Positions 26,138 through 35,485 of a stretch of DNA of 64,000 nucleotides are shown here, one piece after another. The DNA comes from Pedobacter frigidisoli (lineage in GTDB: Bacteria > Bacteroidota > Bacteroidia > Sphingobacteriales > Sphingobacteriaceae). The stretch is taken from NCBI RefSeq assembly GCF_004331675.1, contig NZ_SJSN01000011.1, forward strand, positions 1 through 64,000, given 5' to 3'. Within the stretch, counting starts at the first letter, position 1. The number at the start of each line of letters is the position of its first letter. A program made the position numbers and the translations under genes. The notes under the pieces were generated by a model, which saw nothing but the letters and a program-made list of their open reading frames with translations, had not been told where the DNA came from and made no database searches.

Positions 26138-27157
26138 ATGGTAAAAATTACGCTTATATCCCTATTGTTACCCATTAAAATTGCATCCATTATTTTAAAT
26201 CCTCATTCGATAACCGAAAAAAGGATAGGTATTGTGTGCTCATCCATCCCAATAAACCGCTCAATGAATGGCATTCGAAATGAAAGTCGAATGGCTACTT
26301 TCGCTTACCAAATTATCAATAGGGGCGATATTCTTATTTCTGAAGTTTTGTTTAATCCAAAAACTGGTGGAGTGGATTTTGTAGAGATTTACAATAACTC
26401 TGGCCATGAAATCGATTTGAAAGAATTGCAACTCGCAAATGCAAATACCGCTGGGGAACCGGCAAGCATTAAAAACGTTTCTGCAGTAAAATTGATGATT
26501 GCGCCCAGTACTTACTGGGTGATTACTATAAATCAAGCCAATATCAAACAGAATTACCAAGCTAAATTTCCGAATCAATTTGTTCAATTAAGCAGTTTGC
26601 CAGCTTACAATAATGATAAGGGCTCGGTAATTCTATTGAGCAATAATCAGATCTTGGATAGGTTAGACTACAACGCAAAGATTCATCATCCATTAATTCA
26701 AGATGAAGATGGAATTTCTTTGGAGCGTGTTTCTTTCTCTGTAGGCGCTAATGAATCGGGTAACTTTAAATCGGCTGCTGCAACGGTTGGTTATGCATCA
26801 CCAACTTACAAGAATTCTCAAGAACTAAATGGCGGTGAAAATTATGCTCGCTTATTATCGAAGACATTTTCTCCTGATGGAGATAATTTTGAGGATTTGA
26901 TGACTTTGGAATATCAGGTTGCTGAAAACGCTAGCCTGGCAAATGTTAACGTATATAACGATAAGGGAAGATTGGTTAGAAAGTTGCTTAAAAATCAAAC
27001 CATCGGTACAAATGGAGCCTTAACTTGGGATGGTTTAAATGATGATGGGCAAAAAGCAGCTATTGGAATTTATGTTGTTCTGTTTGATGTTTTCGATTTG
27101 AATGGAAATACAAAACGTTTTAAAAACACTTGTGTGTTGGCTGGAAAGTTGAATTAA
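26138..27157 (+). CDS. Lamin-tail-domain protein, probably shortened at its N-terminus
   Basis: A 339-residue protein with a lamin-tail domain (about 64-175, GDILISEVLFNPKTGGVDFVE) and a C-terminal FlgD/gliding-type Ig fold (about 245-339, with FSPDGDNFED and ALTWDGLNDDGQ). Related Bacteroidota proteins are usually exported and, as I recall, considerably larger. Here the first about 60 residues have a hydrophobic stretch but no convincing signal peptide, and residues 25-60 look unlike a folded domain. I suspect loss of the N-terminal part. Function unknown; such proteins are thought to act on the cell surface. Confidence 0.6.
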   Translation: MVKITLISLLLPIKIASIILNPHSITEKRIGIVCSSIPINRSMNGIRNESRMATFAYQIINRGDILISEVLFNPKTGGVDFVEIYNNSGHEIDLKELQLANANTAGEPASIKNVSAVKLMIAPSTYWVITINQANIKQNYQAKFPNQFVQLSSLPAYNNDKGSVILLSNNQILDRLDYNAKIHHPLIQDEDGISLERVSFSVGANESGNFKSAAATVGYASPTYKNSQELNGGENYARLLSKTFSPDGDNFEDLMTLEYQVAENASLANVNVYNDKGRLVRKLLKNQTIGTNGALTWDGLNDDGQKAAIGIYVVLFDVFDLNGNTKRFKNTCVLAGKLN

Positions 27158-27200
27158 GGATTTTCTTAAGAGATAAATTACTAATAATAAAGTGATTTAT

Positions 27201-27256
27201 CCCACAGATTGAAGTGATTGAGGCAGATTTTAGCCTGAATCATTTTAATCTGCGGG
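27201..27256. repeat. CCGCAGATT-type inverted repeat between convergent genes
   Basis: CCCACAGATT (27201-27210) pairs with AATCTGCGGG (27247-27256) and inner arms extend the hairpin. It may also act as a bidirectional terminator. A related copy lies at 51113-51174. Confidence 0.6.
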
Positions 27257-27261
27257 AAAAC

Positions 27262-28131
27262 TTATATCAAATTCGCTTTAATATAATCGCAACTGGTTTT
27301 AATTGAACCAATTGGATTTGGGTAATAATTGCTTTCATGTTCTACAAAGAAGTGCTGCATACCAGATAGTTTAGCTTCGGCAAAAATGGCCTTAAAATCG
27401 ATTGATCCTTTGCCAACTTCGGTATTTAATTCTGGCTTTGCTTTATCCATATCCTTAACATGCCACATTGGAAAACGACCTGGGTATTTTTTAATTAATG
27501 CTAATGGATCATTTCCAGAACGAACAACCCAGTAAATATCCATTTCGAAGTTCACTAATTTTTTATCGGTTTCTTTTAAATAAACTTCATAACCTGTTGT
27601 ATCGCCTAAGTTTTTGAACTCAAAATCGTGGTTGTGGTAGGCAAACTTTAGTCCTGATGCTTTCGCAATTTCTGCCACCTTATTAAAATCATCAGCAGTT
27701 TTTTTGAAGCCATCAGCACCCTTGCTCATGTCTACATGCGCACCTGCAATAGTGAAATATTTACCGCCAAGTGCCGCACAAGATTCAATATCTGCTTTTA
27801 GTTTATCGGTTTTACCAGTTTTAGAAAATTCATCCATTCCATAATGCCCACTTGGTGCTTTCAAGCCATTGGCATCTAGTAAAGCCTTAAATTCTTTAGT
27901 CGATAGATTCCAGAATTTCCCATCAGAGAAACCGTAGGTCTCCACTTCTTTATATCCCGCTTGAGCTACCTTTTCAATTACTCCTTTTACATCCTTTGGC
28001 AATTCATCACGCAGTGTATATAATTGTAAGCCAACATTTTTGGTAGCCTTATCGAAAGCAAATGATGGAATTAGTACTGCAGCACCAGCCGCTAAGCCAG
28101 CCTGTTTTATAAAAGTTCTTCTAGAGTTCAT
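27262..28131 (-). CDS. Tat-exported sugar isomerase/epimerase-type TIM barrel (copy 1)
   Basis: A 289-residue AP-endonuclease-2-like TIM barrel of the sugar phosphate isomerase/epimerase superfamily. The N-terminus NSRRTFIK plus hydrophobic stretch is a Tat signal, so it folds in the cytosol and acts in the periplasm. Metal-site residues are in YHNHDFEF, FEMDIYW, WHVKDMD and FVEHES. In glycoside 3-oxidation clusters such proteins isomerise or cleave 3-keto sugars; the exact reaction cannot be read from sequence. It overlaps the preceding paralogue by four bases (ATGA), indicating translational coupling. Confidence 0.8.
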   Translation of the reverse strand: MNSRRTFIKQAGLAAGAAVLIPSFAFDKATKNVGLQLYTLRDELPKDVKGVIEKVAQAGYKEVETYGFSDGKFWNLSTKEFKALLDANGLKAPSGHYGMDEFSKTGKTDKLKADIESCAALGGKYFTIAGAHVDMSKGADGFKKTADDFNKVAEIAKASGLKFAYHNHDFEFKNLGDTTGYEVYLKETDKKLVNFEMDIYWVVRSGNDPLALIKKYPGRFPMWHVKDMDKAKPELNTEVGKGSIDFKAIFAEAKLSGMQHFFVEHESNYYPNPIGSIKTSCDYIKANLI

Positions 28132-29012
28132 ATACTAAAATTAAACAAGTTCTTTTTTATGTATGCGCAACTTGCCGCCACCGATTCCATTGGGTTTGGC
28201 TTGTAATTGGTTTCATGCTCAACAAAGAAATATTTCATTCCTGATAGTTTAGCATCAGCGAAAATAGTTTTGAAGTTTATTGAGCCTGTTCCCACCTCGG
28301 CATTTAATATAGGGTCTTTTTTATCCATATCCTTAACATGCCACATGGTAAAACGTCCTGCGTTTTCTTTAAATAGCTTTATCGGATCATTTCCAGAGCG
28401 CACCACCCAATATAAATCCAATTCAAAATCAACCAGGTTTTTATCAGTGCCTTTTAACAAAATTTCGTAACCAGTGGTATCGCCCTGTTTTTCGAACTCA
28501 AAATCGTGGTTATGATAGGCCAATCTTATACCTGCATCTTTACACATTTTGCCAGCTTGGTTTATTTTCTTTACCAGTTCCATGTAATCATCTGCATTTT
28601 TTCTAATACTTGGATCTAGCCATGGAATGGTAATATATTCGCTTCCCAATACTTTGGCTGCAACAATTGCCTCTTCTAATTCTGCTGTGTCTCCGTTAGC
28701 TAAATAATTGGTTAAACTGTAATGTCCACTTGGTGCATAAAGACTATTATCATCTAAAAGCTTTTTAAATTCTATAGGATTTAAGCCCCAATATTGATCT
28801 TTTATAGAAAATCCATAAGGCTCTACCTGAGTAAAACCGGCCTTTGCTACTTTTTCAATTGTTCCTTTTACATCTTTAGGCAGTTCATCTCTTAACGACC
28901 ATAACTGCAAGCCAACATTCTTTTTATCTCCCATACAGGCGAAAGACGGGATTAAAAGTGCTGCTGCTGCAGCCATGCTACTACTTAATATAAAACTTCT
29001 TCTTGATAACAT
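28128..29012 (-). CDS. Tat-exported sugar isomerase/epimerase-type TIM barrel (copy 2)
   Basis: A 294-residue paralogue of the next gene (shared KNVGLQL..LRDELPKDVKG and APSGHY), so the two are a tandem duplication that has diverged. The LSRRSFI start marks a Tat signal. Conserved metal residues lie in YHNHDFEF, FELDLYW, WHVKDMD and FVEHET. A Cys follows the signal region (IPSFAC) but the lipobox is weak, so lipidation is uncertain. The pair may handle different keto-sugar anomers or linkages; this is inference. Confidence 0.8.
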   Translation of the reverse strand: MLSRRSFILSSSMAAAAALLIPSFACMGDKKNVGLQLWSLRDELPKDVKGTIEKVAKAGFTQVEPYGFSIKDQYWGLNPIEFKKLLDDNSLYAPSGHYSLTNYLANGDTAELEEAIVAAKVLGSEYITIPWLDPSIRKNADDYMELVKKINQAGKMCKDAGIRLAYHNHDFEFEKQGDTTGYEILLKGTDKNLVDFELDLYWVVRSGNDPIKLFKENAGRFTMWHVKDMDKKDPILNAEVGTGSINFKTIFADAKLSGMKYFFVEHETNYKPNPMESVAASCAYIKKNLFNFSI

Positions 29013-29028
29013 ATTCTTTATTTTAAGC

Positions 29029-29060
29029 AGATAAGCAGGCTCTTGAGGTCCTGCTTATCT
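29029..29060. other. 11-bp perfect hairpin between MFS and epimerase genes
   Basis: Bases 29029-29039 pair exactly with 29050-29060 around a 10-base loop. The T tract on the minus strand is weak, so it may be an mRNA-processing or attenuating hairpin rather than a full terminator. Confidence 0.5.
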
Positions 29061-29075
29061 ATTAGTGTTGTTTAT

Positions 29076-30293
29076 CTAAACTATTTTTGGTTCTACCTCT
29101 GGTTTGTTTTTATCTCTGAAAAATAAAATAAATAATAAAGCTACTACTGCCGCAATACCAGCTGGTATGAGCCATATTGCATACCAATTATGTGCCCCGT
29201 CTAACGAATATTTATTAACAACCATACCTGAAATGATAGATCCTATTAACATTCCAACCCCGTAAGTTGCAAGCGTAATAAATCCTTGAGCTGCACTTTT
29301 AAATTTTTCTCCTGCAAGCCTATCTGTATAGATTTGGCCAGTAACAAAGAAAAAATCATAGCAAATTCCATGTAAAACGATTCCACCAATAAGCATCCAA
29401 TAATTACTTTCTGCGTTACCAAAAGCGAAGAATAAGTATCTTACAACCCAAGCAATCATTCCAATAGCAAGCATTTTCTTAACGCCTAGTCTAGCAAAAA
29501 ATAAAGGCATTAATATCATGAAAAGTGTTTCGGAAACCTGACCTAAAGATTGAACTCCAGCAGCTTTTTTCATACCTACCTCATTTAAAAATGGATTAGT
29601 AAAGTTATAGTAAAAGGCTAATGGAATACATATAGCTACTGATGCAATAAAAAATAATAAATAAGATTTGTTTTTAAGCAAACCAATGGCATCTAATCCT
29701 AGGATATCACCAATCGAAGTTTTTTCTCCTTTTTTGATTGGAGGGGTATTTGGCAGAAAAAAACTAAATACGCCTAAGATAATTGATGCTATTGATGCAG
29801 TCTTGAAAGTTAAAATTAGATTTCCTGATTGCTCCCAATTTAACCATCCAATTAACAAGCCTGCAACTATCCATCCAATAGTTCCAAAAACTCTTATAGA
29901 TGGAAATTCTTTCCCTGGATCTTTTAATTGTTTAAACGAAATTGAATTAACTAGGGCGAGGGTAGGCATAAATGCAATCATATAACCCAAAATAAATGGG
30001 AAAAAAGCATCAAAATTTAATGACGTTCCTGCCACCCAAAGTAATACTCCGCCAACAAGGTGTAAGATACCCAGTACCTTTTGAGCGGAGAAAAATTTAT
30101 CTGCAATTAGCCCAATAATAAAAGGGGCGATTATAGCGCCCAGCGATTGTGTACTATAAGCTGAGCCTATTTGAACATCATCGGATAATAAGTTTTTTCC
30201 CAGGAATGTTCCCATTGTTACAAACCAAGCGCCCCAGATAAAAAATTCTAGGAACATCATGGCAGAAAGTTTAAAGCGAGTAGTGCTATTCAT
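29076..30293 (-). CDS. MFS transporter, nucleoside-permease (NupG-like) type
   Basis: A 405-residue inner-membrane permease with about twelve predicted membrane segments. The start (LSAMMFLEFFIWGAWFVTMG) is typical of the nucleoside:H+ symporter branch of the MFS. Similar transporters recur in Bacteroidota glycoside-oxidation clusters, where a sugar or keto-sugar is a more likely cargo than a nucleoside. It lies between the DUF1080 gene and the two epimerase copies on the same strand and probably brings the periplasmic products into the cytosol. Confidence 0.78.
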   Translation of the reverse strand: MNSTTRFKLSAMMFLEFFIWGAWFVTMGTFLGKNLLSDDVQIGSAYSTQSLGAIIAPFIIGLIADKFFSAQKVLGILHLVGGVLLWVAGTSLNFDAFFPFILGYMIAFMPTLALVNSISFKQLKDPGKEFPSIRVFGTIGWIVAGLLIGWLNWEQSGNLILTFKTASIASIILGVFSFFLPNTPPIKKGEKTSIGDILGLDAIGLLKNKSYLLFFIASVAICIPLAFYYNFTNPFLNEVGMKKAAGVQSLGQVSETLFMILMPLFFARLGVKKMLAIGMIAWVVRYLFFAFGNAESNYWMLIGGIVLHGICYDFFFVTGQIYTDRLAGEKFKSAAQGFITLATYGVGMLIGSIISGMVVNKYSLDGAHNWYAIWLIPAGIAAVVALLFILFFRDKNKPEVEPKIV

Positions 30294-30408
30294 TTGGCTA
30301 GTTAATTATATAAAATGGTTTAGGTATTATGGGATGTAAAATTAAAGTTGTAAAACGGCTGATGTTTTAATAACATCAACCATCATACCTCTTCCATCTT
30401 CCATTAAA

Positions 30409-31089
30409 TTATAGTTCTTTAATGGAAATATTTTTGTACCAAACTTCATCGCCGTGATCTTGTAAGGCGATTTTACCAGTTTTAAATGTTCCCCAATCTT
30501 TCCAGGTAGCAAATTTACTTCCGGCAACAATTGTTTTCCAGCTTTCATCCCAAAGGGTAGTTTTAACGACGGTTACACCATTTAAAATTAGTGTTAATTT
30601 ACCTTTTTTGCTGATAATTTCTGCTTTGTTCCATTCGCCAACAGGTTTAACTGGCTCTGATGAGCTTTTTACCAAATCATATAAATCTCCAGCACGGTGT
30701 TTTTGAATTTTTCCATCTGGATGGCCATCATTATCAATCACCTGCATTTCCAATCCTGTAGAATAGGTAGCGCCATATTTTGGAGCTTCATTTACGTAGA
30801 AAATTAATCCACTATTTGCTTTTGGAGCAACTTTCCAATCGTATTTTAAATGGAAATCGCCATATTCCTTATCGGTAATTAAATCACCTCCGCCATCTTT
30901 TCCTTTGGCAACTAAATCTAGGTGTAAAGCACCATCTTGAACTTGCCAACCGCTACCAGTTGTCGTTTTGTTGTAAGTATGCCATCCGGTTGTGGTTTTG
31001 CCATCGAATAATGGCTTGAAGCCTTTTTGTGCTTTTGATATTTGTGTTACTGCAAGTAGGATGCATGCAGAAAGGAAGATTTTTTTCAT
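30409..31089 (-). CDS. DUF1080 / 3-keto-disaccharide hydrolase family protein
   Basis: A 226-residue exported protein with a signal peptide (about 1-20) and a single concanavalin-like DUF1080 domain. Motifs typical of the family are LFDGKTTTGWHTY at the start, YGDFHLKYDWK, NSGLIFYV and LEMQVIDNDGH. The family is now described as 3-keto-disaccharide hydrolase, cleaving glycosides after oxidation at C3. The GMC dehydrogenase, cytochrome and oxidoreductases in this cluster fit that role well. Whether this copy is active is not tested here. Confidence 0.85.
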   Translation of the reverse strand: MKKIFLSACILLAVTQISKAQKGFKPLFDGKTTTGWHTYNKTTTGSGWQVQDGALHLDLVAKGKDGGGDLITDKEYGDFHLKYDWKVAPKANSGLIFYVNEAPKYGATYSTGLEMQVIDNDGHPDGKIQKHRAGDLYDLVKSSSEPVKPVGEWNKAEIISKKGKLTLILNGVTVVKTTLWDESWKTIVAGSKFATWKDWGTFKTGKIALQDHGDEVWYKNISIKEL

Positions 31090-31104
31090 TTTTTTTTATT
31101 TAAG

Positions 31105-31196
31105 ATCATTGTGAGGAACGGAAATATCCTAATGCTAGAGTAAAGACATTTAAATCTTTTAGCCGTTGTAGGATTGCTTCGTGCCTCGCAATGACG
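31105..31196. repeat. REP-like inverted repeat, decayed copy
   Basis: The right arm (31170-31196) is nearly identical to the arm of the palindrome at 9869-9894. The left arm (31105-31130) is degenerate. It separates two co-directional genes of the keto-sugar cluster. Confidence 0.6.
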
Positions 31197-31210
31197 AATA
31201 TGGTTATTAA

Positions 31211-32668
31211 TTAAAGCGTTAAATTATTCCAGCCCTTACGGTATTCGCGTTTTACGAACTGGTTGGCTTCATCGAAATTGGTCACTTTCATATTGTCGTT
31301 ATCCCAAAGCATTTTTGAATATCTGCCAGGATAAGTAGTTTTGCCACCAACTGTTTTTTGGATGTCGAAACTTCTAATCGCCAAGTTGGCCATTAATAAA
31401 GCTTCTGTCAGCGGACCAGCAATTTCGAATGGAGAGCTTACTTCTTGTTTGCCATAACCAGCAATTGCAGCTTCTACCCATTGTTTATAGTGGCCGTTTG
31501 CACCATCAGGAACACGGGCATATTTTGGTGCTACTTTAATATCCTTGTTTCTACTTAAAGGCAATAATTTCGGATTTGCACTATAAGTTTCAGACATCAT
31601 TTTACCTTTAGTACCGATGAATAATGTACCATTTCCACCATCACCAAAAGTTTCGTTTGCTTCTAATTCTTCAGGGCGTTCTGGTTGAATACCACCGTCC
31701 ATCCAATGTAAGGTAACATCTCCTTTAGTTTTATTCGTTTTAGGAAATTTTAAGGTAACGTGACTAGATGGAGGACAACTCTCCGGGAAATATCCACGTT
31801 TAAATTCATCTACATAAACAGAGCCAACGCTAGCCTCAACTTCTTTAGCATATTTTAAATTTAAAACGCTAAAAGGTGCCTCAATTAAGTGGCAACCCAT
31901 ATCGCCTAATGCGCCAGTTCCATAATCCCACCAGCCACGCCAGTTAAAAGGAACTAATTTATCCACGAAATCTTTTTCTGGAGCGGTACCTAACCACAAG
32001 TTCCAATCTAATTCCTTTGGAATATCTGCCTTTTTCGTAGGCCAAGGAATACCTTGTGGCCAAACCGGGCGATTTGTCCAAGCGTAAACAGTATGTACAT
32101 CGCCGATTAATCCAGCTTCGTACCATTCTTTCATTTGGCGAGGTCCATCGTTTGATGCACCTTGATTACCCATTTGGGTTACTACTTTATATTTTTTTGC
32201 AGCCGCTGTTAAAATACGAGCTTCGTAAATATCATGTGTTAATGGCTTTTGAACATAAACATGTTTACCTAACTGCATAGCCGCCAAAGCTTGGATTGCA
32301 TGATTATGATCGGGAGTTGAAACAGAAACAGCATCGAAGTTTTTGTGCTCCTTATCTAACATTTCACGCCAATCTTTATAATATTTTGCTTTAGGAAAAG
32401 CCTTGATACTATTGGCTGCACGGCGATCATCTACATCACATAGAAAGGCAATATCTGCCTTTCCGCTTTTGTTAAACATATCTAAATCGCTTTGGCCTTT
32501 TCCACCAACGCCTATACCTGCAACAAGTAAACGATCGCTTGGCGCTAAATAGCCCGGTCCGCCTAAAACGTGGCGTGGCACAATCATAAACGCAGCTGCT
32601 GCAATAGCTGTAGTCTTGATAAAATCACGGCGGTTACTCGCGGTCTTATTGTCTTGCTCTGTTTTCAT
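31211..32668 (-). CDS. Tat-exported Gfo/Idh/MocA family oxidoreductase
   Basis: A 485-residue NAD(P)-dependent oxidoreductase with a Tat signal (NRRDFIK followed by an Ala-rich stretch). A Rossmann domain begins near residue 48 (VAGIGVGGKGQ) and the catalytic EKP-like segment appears as VQKPLTHD. The C-terminal alpha/beta domain is typical of the large Bacteroidota glycosyl-hydrolase-109-like branch. Members oxidise or reduce sugars, often at C3, some with tightly bound NAD so that they can work in the periplasm. It fits the glycoside 3-oxidation cluster; the substrate is unknown. Confidence 0.85.
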   Translation of the reverse strand: MKTEQDNKTASNRRDFIKTTAIAAAAFMIVPRHVLGGPGYLAPSDRLLVAGIGVGGKGQSDLDMFNKSGKADIAFLCDVDDRRAANSIKAFPKAKYYKDWREMLDKEHKNFDAVSVSTPDHNHAIQALAAMQLGKHVYVQKPLTHDIYEARILTAAAKKYKVVTQMGNQGASNDGPRQMKEWYEAGLIGDVHTVYAWTNRPVWPQGIPWPTKKADIPKELDWNLWLGTAPEKDFVDKLVPFNWRGWWDYGTGALGDMGCHLIEAPFSVLNLKYAKEVEASVGSVYVDEFKRGYFPESCPPSSHVTLKFPKTNKTKGDVTLHWMDGGIQPERPEELEANETFGDGGNGTLFIGTKGKMMSETYSANPKLLPLSRNKDIKVAPKYARVPDGANGHYKQWVEAAIAGYGKQEVSSPFEIAGPLTEALLMANLAIRSFDIQKTVGGKTTYPGRYSKMLWDNDNMKVTNFDEANQFVKREYRKGWNNLTL

Positions 32669-32699
32669 ATTAGTAAATCGATTTGCTGATTTGGTTTGA

Positions 32700-33083
32700 C
32701 TATTTCTTTTTCAATGAAAGGATATATTTTACCATTAATTTTGCATCAGTTGGCTTTAAGGATGCATGAGCAGTCATTGGCATAGTGCCCCAAACGCCAG
32801 TTCCACCTTTAATAATCTTATCTGATAACATGTTGATGTTTTTTTCAGTTGCAGGATATTTTTTTGCGATATCCATGTATGCTGGGCCGATAATTTTATT
32901 AACCTTATTGTGGCAACCGATACAATCAGATTTGTTGATCAATTTTTCACCTGCGCTCATTTGCAAAGCGTGGTTTGTAACTGTTGCCGTAGCAATAACC
33001 GTTTTCTTTTTCCCTAAATCTGCTTTTGTAAACGACGCCATAAAAATGACTACAGCGCCTAAAATTAAAAATGTTTTTTTCAT
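32700..33083 (-). CDS. Periplasmic c-type cytochrome
   Basis: A 127-residue exported monohaem cytochrome c: signal peptide (about 1-20), haem-binding CIGCH with the proximal His, and a likely distal Met in GTMPMTAH. It ends in a short helix typical of class I cytochromes. Placed among the GMC dehydrogenase and Gfo/Idh genes, it is a good candidate for the electron acceptor of the dehydrogenase, passing electrons to the respiratory chain. The role is inferred from position. Confidence 0.88.
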   Translation of the reverse strand: MKKTFLILGAVVIFMASFTKADLGKKKTVIATATVTNHALQMSAGEKLINKSDCIGCHNKVNKIIGPAYMDIAKKYPATEKNINMLSDKIIKGGTGVWGTMPMTAHASLKPTDAKLMVKYILSLKKK

Positions 33084-33179
33084 GTGTGTTTATTGTTTTT
33101 ATTGGTATTCAAGCTTGCATAAGCTGTTTTATTTATTAGTTGTTGCTTATGCAGGTTTTCATGTGTGTGTGTTGTTTTG

Positions 33180-34238
33180 TTAATCTTGTAAACCTAATAT
33201 TTTTTTATTGAAAGCGCTATCACTACCTGATGCTGCAAAATCATCAAATGCCTTATCAGTTACATTGATGATGTTTTTCTTAATGAATTCTGCACCCTCA
33301 CGAGCACCATCTTCTTGATTTTTAATGCAGCACTCCCATTCCATAACGGCCCAACCTTTAAAATCATACTGAGCCAATTTACTAAAAATGGTTTTAAAAT
33401 CAACTTGTCCATCTCCAGGGGAACGATATCTACCCGCTCTATTTGCCCAACTTTGGTAACCACCAAATGTGCCTTGTTTACCTGTTGGATTAAATTCTGC
33501 ATCCTTTACATGGAAAGCTTTTATCCTTTCGTGGTAAATATCGATGTATTGGATGTAATCTAATTGTTGCAGTACAAAGTGAGAAGGATCATACAATAAG
33601 CATGCCCGAGGATGATTATTTACTGCAGCGAGGAACATTTCATAAGTTTCGCCATCAAATAAATCTTCTCCGGGATGTATTTCGTAGCAAACATCAACTC
33701 CGCAATTATCAAACTCATTAAGGATTGGTGTCCAACGTTTTGCTAACTCTGCAAAACCCTCTTCTACTAAGCCAGCAGGGCGTTGCGGCCATGGATGAAA
33801 ATATTGCCACAATAATGATCCACTAAAAGTAGCATGCGCATTTAGCCCCAAGTTTTGAGAAGCTTTTGCCGCATACTTCATTTGTTGTACGGCCCATTCA
33901 GTTCTTGCTTTAGGGTTTTTATGTAGTTCTTTTGGTGCAAATGCATCAAATAAATCATCATAAGCGGGATGAACAGCAACTAACTGACCTTGAAGATGCG
34001 TAGATAATTCAGTAATTTCTAATCCGTAAGCGGCAATTTTACCCTTTAATTCATCGGCATAGGTTTTGTTTTCTGCAGCTTTTTTTAAATCAATAAATCT
34101 ACTATCTAGAGTTGGCATTTGAATACCTTTAAACCCTAAACCAGCCGCCCATTCGCAAATGCTATCTAATGAATTAAACGGTGCTTCATCACTAATAAAC
34201 TGGGCTAGAAAAACCGCTGGTCCTTTTATTGTAGTCAT
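33180..34238 (-). CDS. Cytosolic sugar isomerase/epimerase-type TIM barrel
   Basis: A 352-residue TIM-barrel protein without any signal peptide, unlike the three Tat-exported relatives in this cluster. Metal-binding residues are visible in CYEIHPGED, YDPSHF, FHVKDAEF and VMEWECC. This longer subfamily is commonly encoded beside a Gfo/Idh/MocA dehydrogenase, as here (8-base gap). The pair probably carries out the cytosolic steps on the imported keto-sugar. Exact reaction unknown. Confidence 0.82.
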   Translation of the reverse strand: MTTIKGPAVFLAQFISDEAPFNSLDSICEWAAGLGFKGIQMPTLDSRFIDLKKAAENKTYADELKGKIAAYGLEITELSTHLQGQLVAVHPAYDDLFDAFAPKELHKNPKARTEWAVQQMKYAAKASQNLGLNAHATFSGSLLWQYFHPWPQRPAGLVEEGFAELAKRWTPILNEFDNCGVDVCYEIHPGEDLFDGETYEMFLAAVNNHPRACLLYDPSHFVLQQLDYIQYIDIYHERIKAFHVKDAEFNPTGKQGTFGGYQSWANRAGRYRSPGDGQVDFKTIFSKLAQYDFKGWAVMEWECCIKNQEDGAREGAEFIKKNIINVTDKAFDDFAASGSDSAFNKKILGLQD

Positions 34239-34246
34239 TGTTATTC

Positions 34247-35404
34247 TTAAATTTTATAATCGGTCCATTTTTGATCAGAATTGCTAGATGCCACGACATT
34301 TTCAATAAACGCCATTCCTCTAATTCCATCTGCCGTTCCTGGAAAATCTAACATTTCAGGTGTGGGTTGCTCATTATTTAGCTTTGCATCAACTGTTAAC
34401 GCAAAGTTTTTGTAAATATTTGCAAAGGCTTCTAAATATCCCTCGGGATGACCGCCTGGTGTTCTAGAATTGTGTTGAGCGAAACTTCCCATGTAGCCGT
34501 TTCCAGTTCTGTATATCTGGGCAGGAGCGTTAGACCATTTTACGATTAAGGTATTGGGTTCCATCTGGTGCCATTCCATGCCACCTTTTTCGCCATAAAC
34601 CTTGATTTTTAATGCATTTTCTTCTCCTGCAGCAATTTGCGATGCAATTAATATACCGTTAGATCCATTATCAAATTTCAAAAGAACATTACCATCATCA
34701 TCAATGGCTCTTCCAGGGACAACGATGTTTAAATCGGCGCAAATTTTAGTGATTTTTAATCCAGAAATATATTCAGCTAAATGCGCTGCATGAGTACCAA
34801 TATCACCCATGCTTCCACTTTTACCAGTTTTAGCAGGATCTGTGCGCCATGCGGCTTGCGCATTTCCTTCGCGTTCTGATAAGGTACTTAACCAGCCTTG
34901 AGGATATTCTACGATGATTTTTCTGATTGCTCCCAAAGCGCCCTCGCTAACCATTTGTTTGGCTTGCTTAACCATTGGATAACCCGAGTAAGTGTGCGTT
35001 AAACAAAGTGTTAAACCAGTTTCATCAACCTTGGCTTTTAACTGCTTCGCTTCCTCTAAGGTTAATGTCATTGGTTTTTCGATAACCACATTAAAGCCAA
35101 GATCTAAAGCCATCATTGCTGGTGCAAAGTGTGCAAAATTGGGTGTTACAATGGTTACGAAATCTATTCTTTCATCGGCAGATAACTCACTTTCTTTGGT
35201 GAGCATTTCCTCATAGGTTTTATAGATTCTGCTATCTGGCAGGAAAAGCATTTTGCCCGATTCGTAGCCGACTACAGGATTTACACTTAAAGCTCCAGCT
35301 GTAAGTTCGATTAATCCATCCATATTGGCGGCAAGGCGATGTACGGCACCTATGAAAGCGTCTTTTCCGCCGCCAATCATGCCCATTCTTAATTTTCTTC
35401 TCAT
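34247..35404 (-). CDS. Cytosolic Gfo/Idh/MocA family oxidoreductase
   Basis: A 385-residue NAD(P)-dependent oxidoreductase with a Rossmann start (RMGMIGGGKDAFIGAVHR) and the catalytic EKP motif in VIEKPMTL. Start at 35404 (MRRKLRMG) is chosen because the 12 extra residues from an ATG at 35440 are encoded by an intergenic inverted repeat. No signal peptide, so cytosolic. Members of this branch reduce 3-keto sugars or oxidise inositols. It is followed after eight bases by the cytosolic TIM-barrel gene. Confidence 0.86.
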   Translation of the reverse strand: MRRKLRMGMIGGGKDAFIGAVHRLAANMDGLIELTAGALSVNPVVGYESGKMLFLPDSRIYKTYEEMLTKESELSADERIDFVTIVTPNFAHFAPAMMALDLGFNVVIEKPMTLTLEEAKQLKAKVDETGLTLCLTHTYSGYPMVKQAKQMVSEGALGAIRKIIVEYPQGWLSTLSEREGNAQAAWRTDPAKTGKSGSMGDIGTHAAHLAEYISGLKITKICADLNIVVPGRAIDDDGNVLLKFDNGSNGILIASQIAAGEENALKIKVYGEKGGMEWHQMEPNTLIVKWSNAPAQIYRTGNGYMGSFAQHNSRTPGGHPEGYLEAFANIYKNFALTVDAKLNNEQPTPEMLDFPGTADGIRGMAFIENVVASSNSDQKWTDYKI

Positions 35405-35420
35405 TTTTATAAAAGGTGTG

Positions 35421-35482
35421 AGGCGTAAGGCGTAGAGCATAGGGCGATTTCCCTGATACCTTAAACCCTACGCCTTTTACCT
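35421..35482. repeat. AGGCGTAAGGCGTAG inverted repeat
   Basis: Bases 35421-35435 match the reverse complement of 35468-35482 at 13 of 15 positions. The repeat fills the gap between the GMC gene and the Gfo/Idh gene and generates a false upstream start for the latter. Confidence 0.6.
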
Positions 35483-35485
35483 CGT

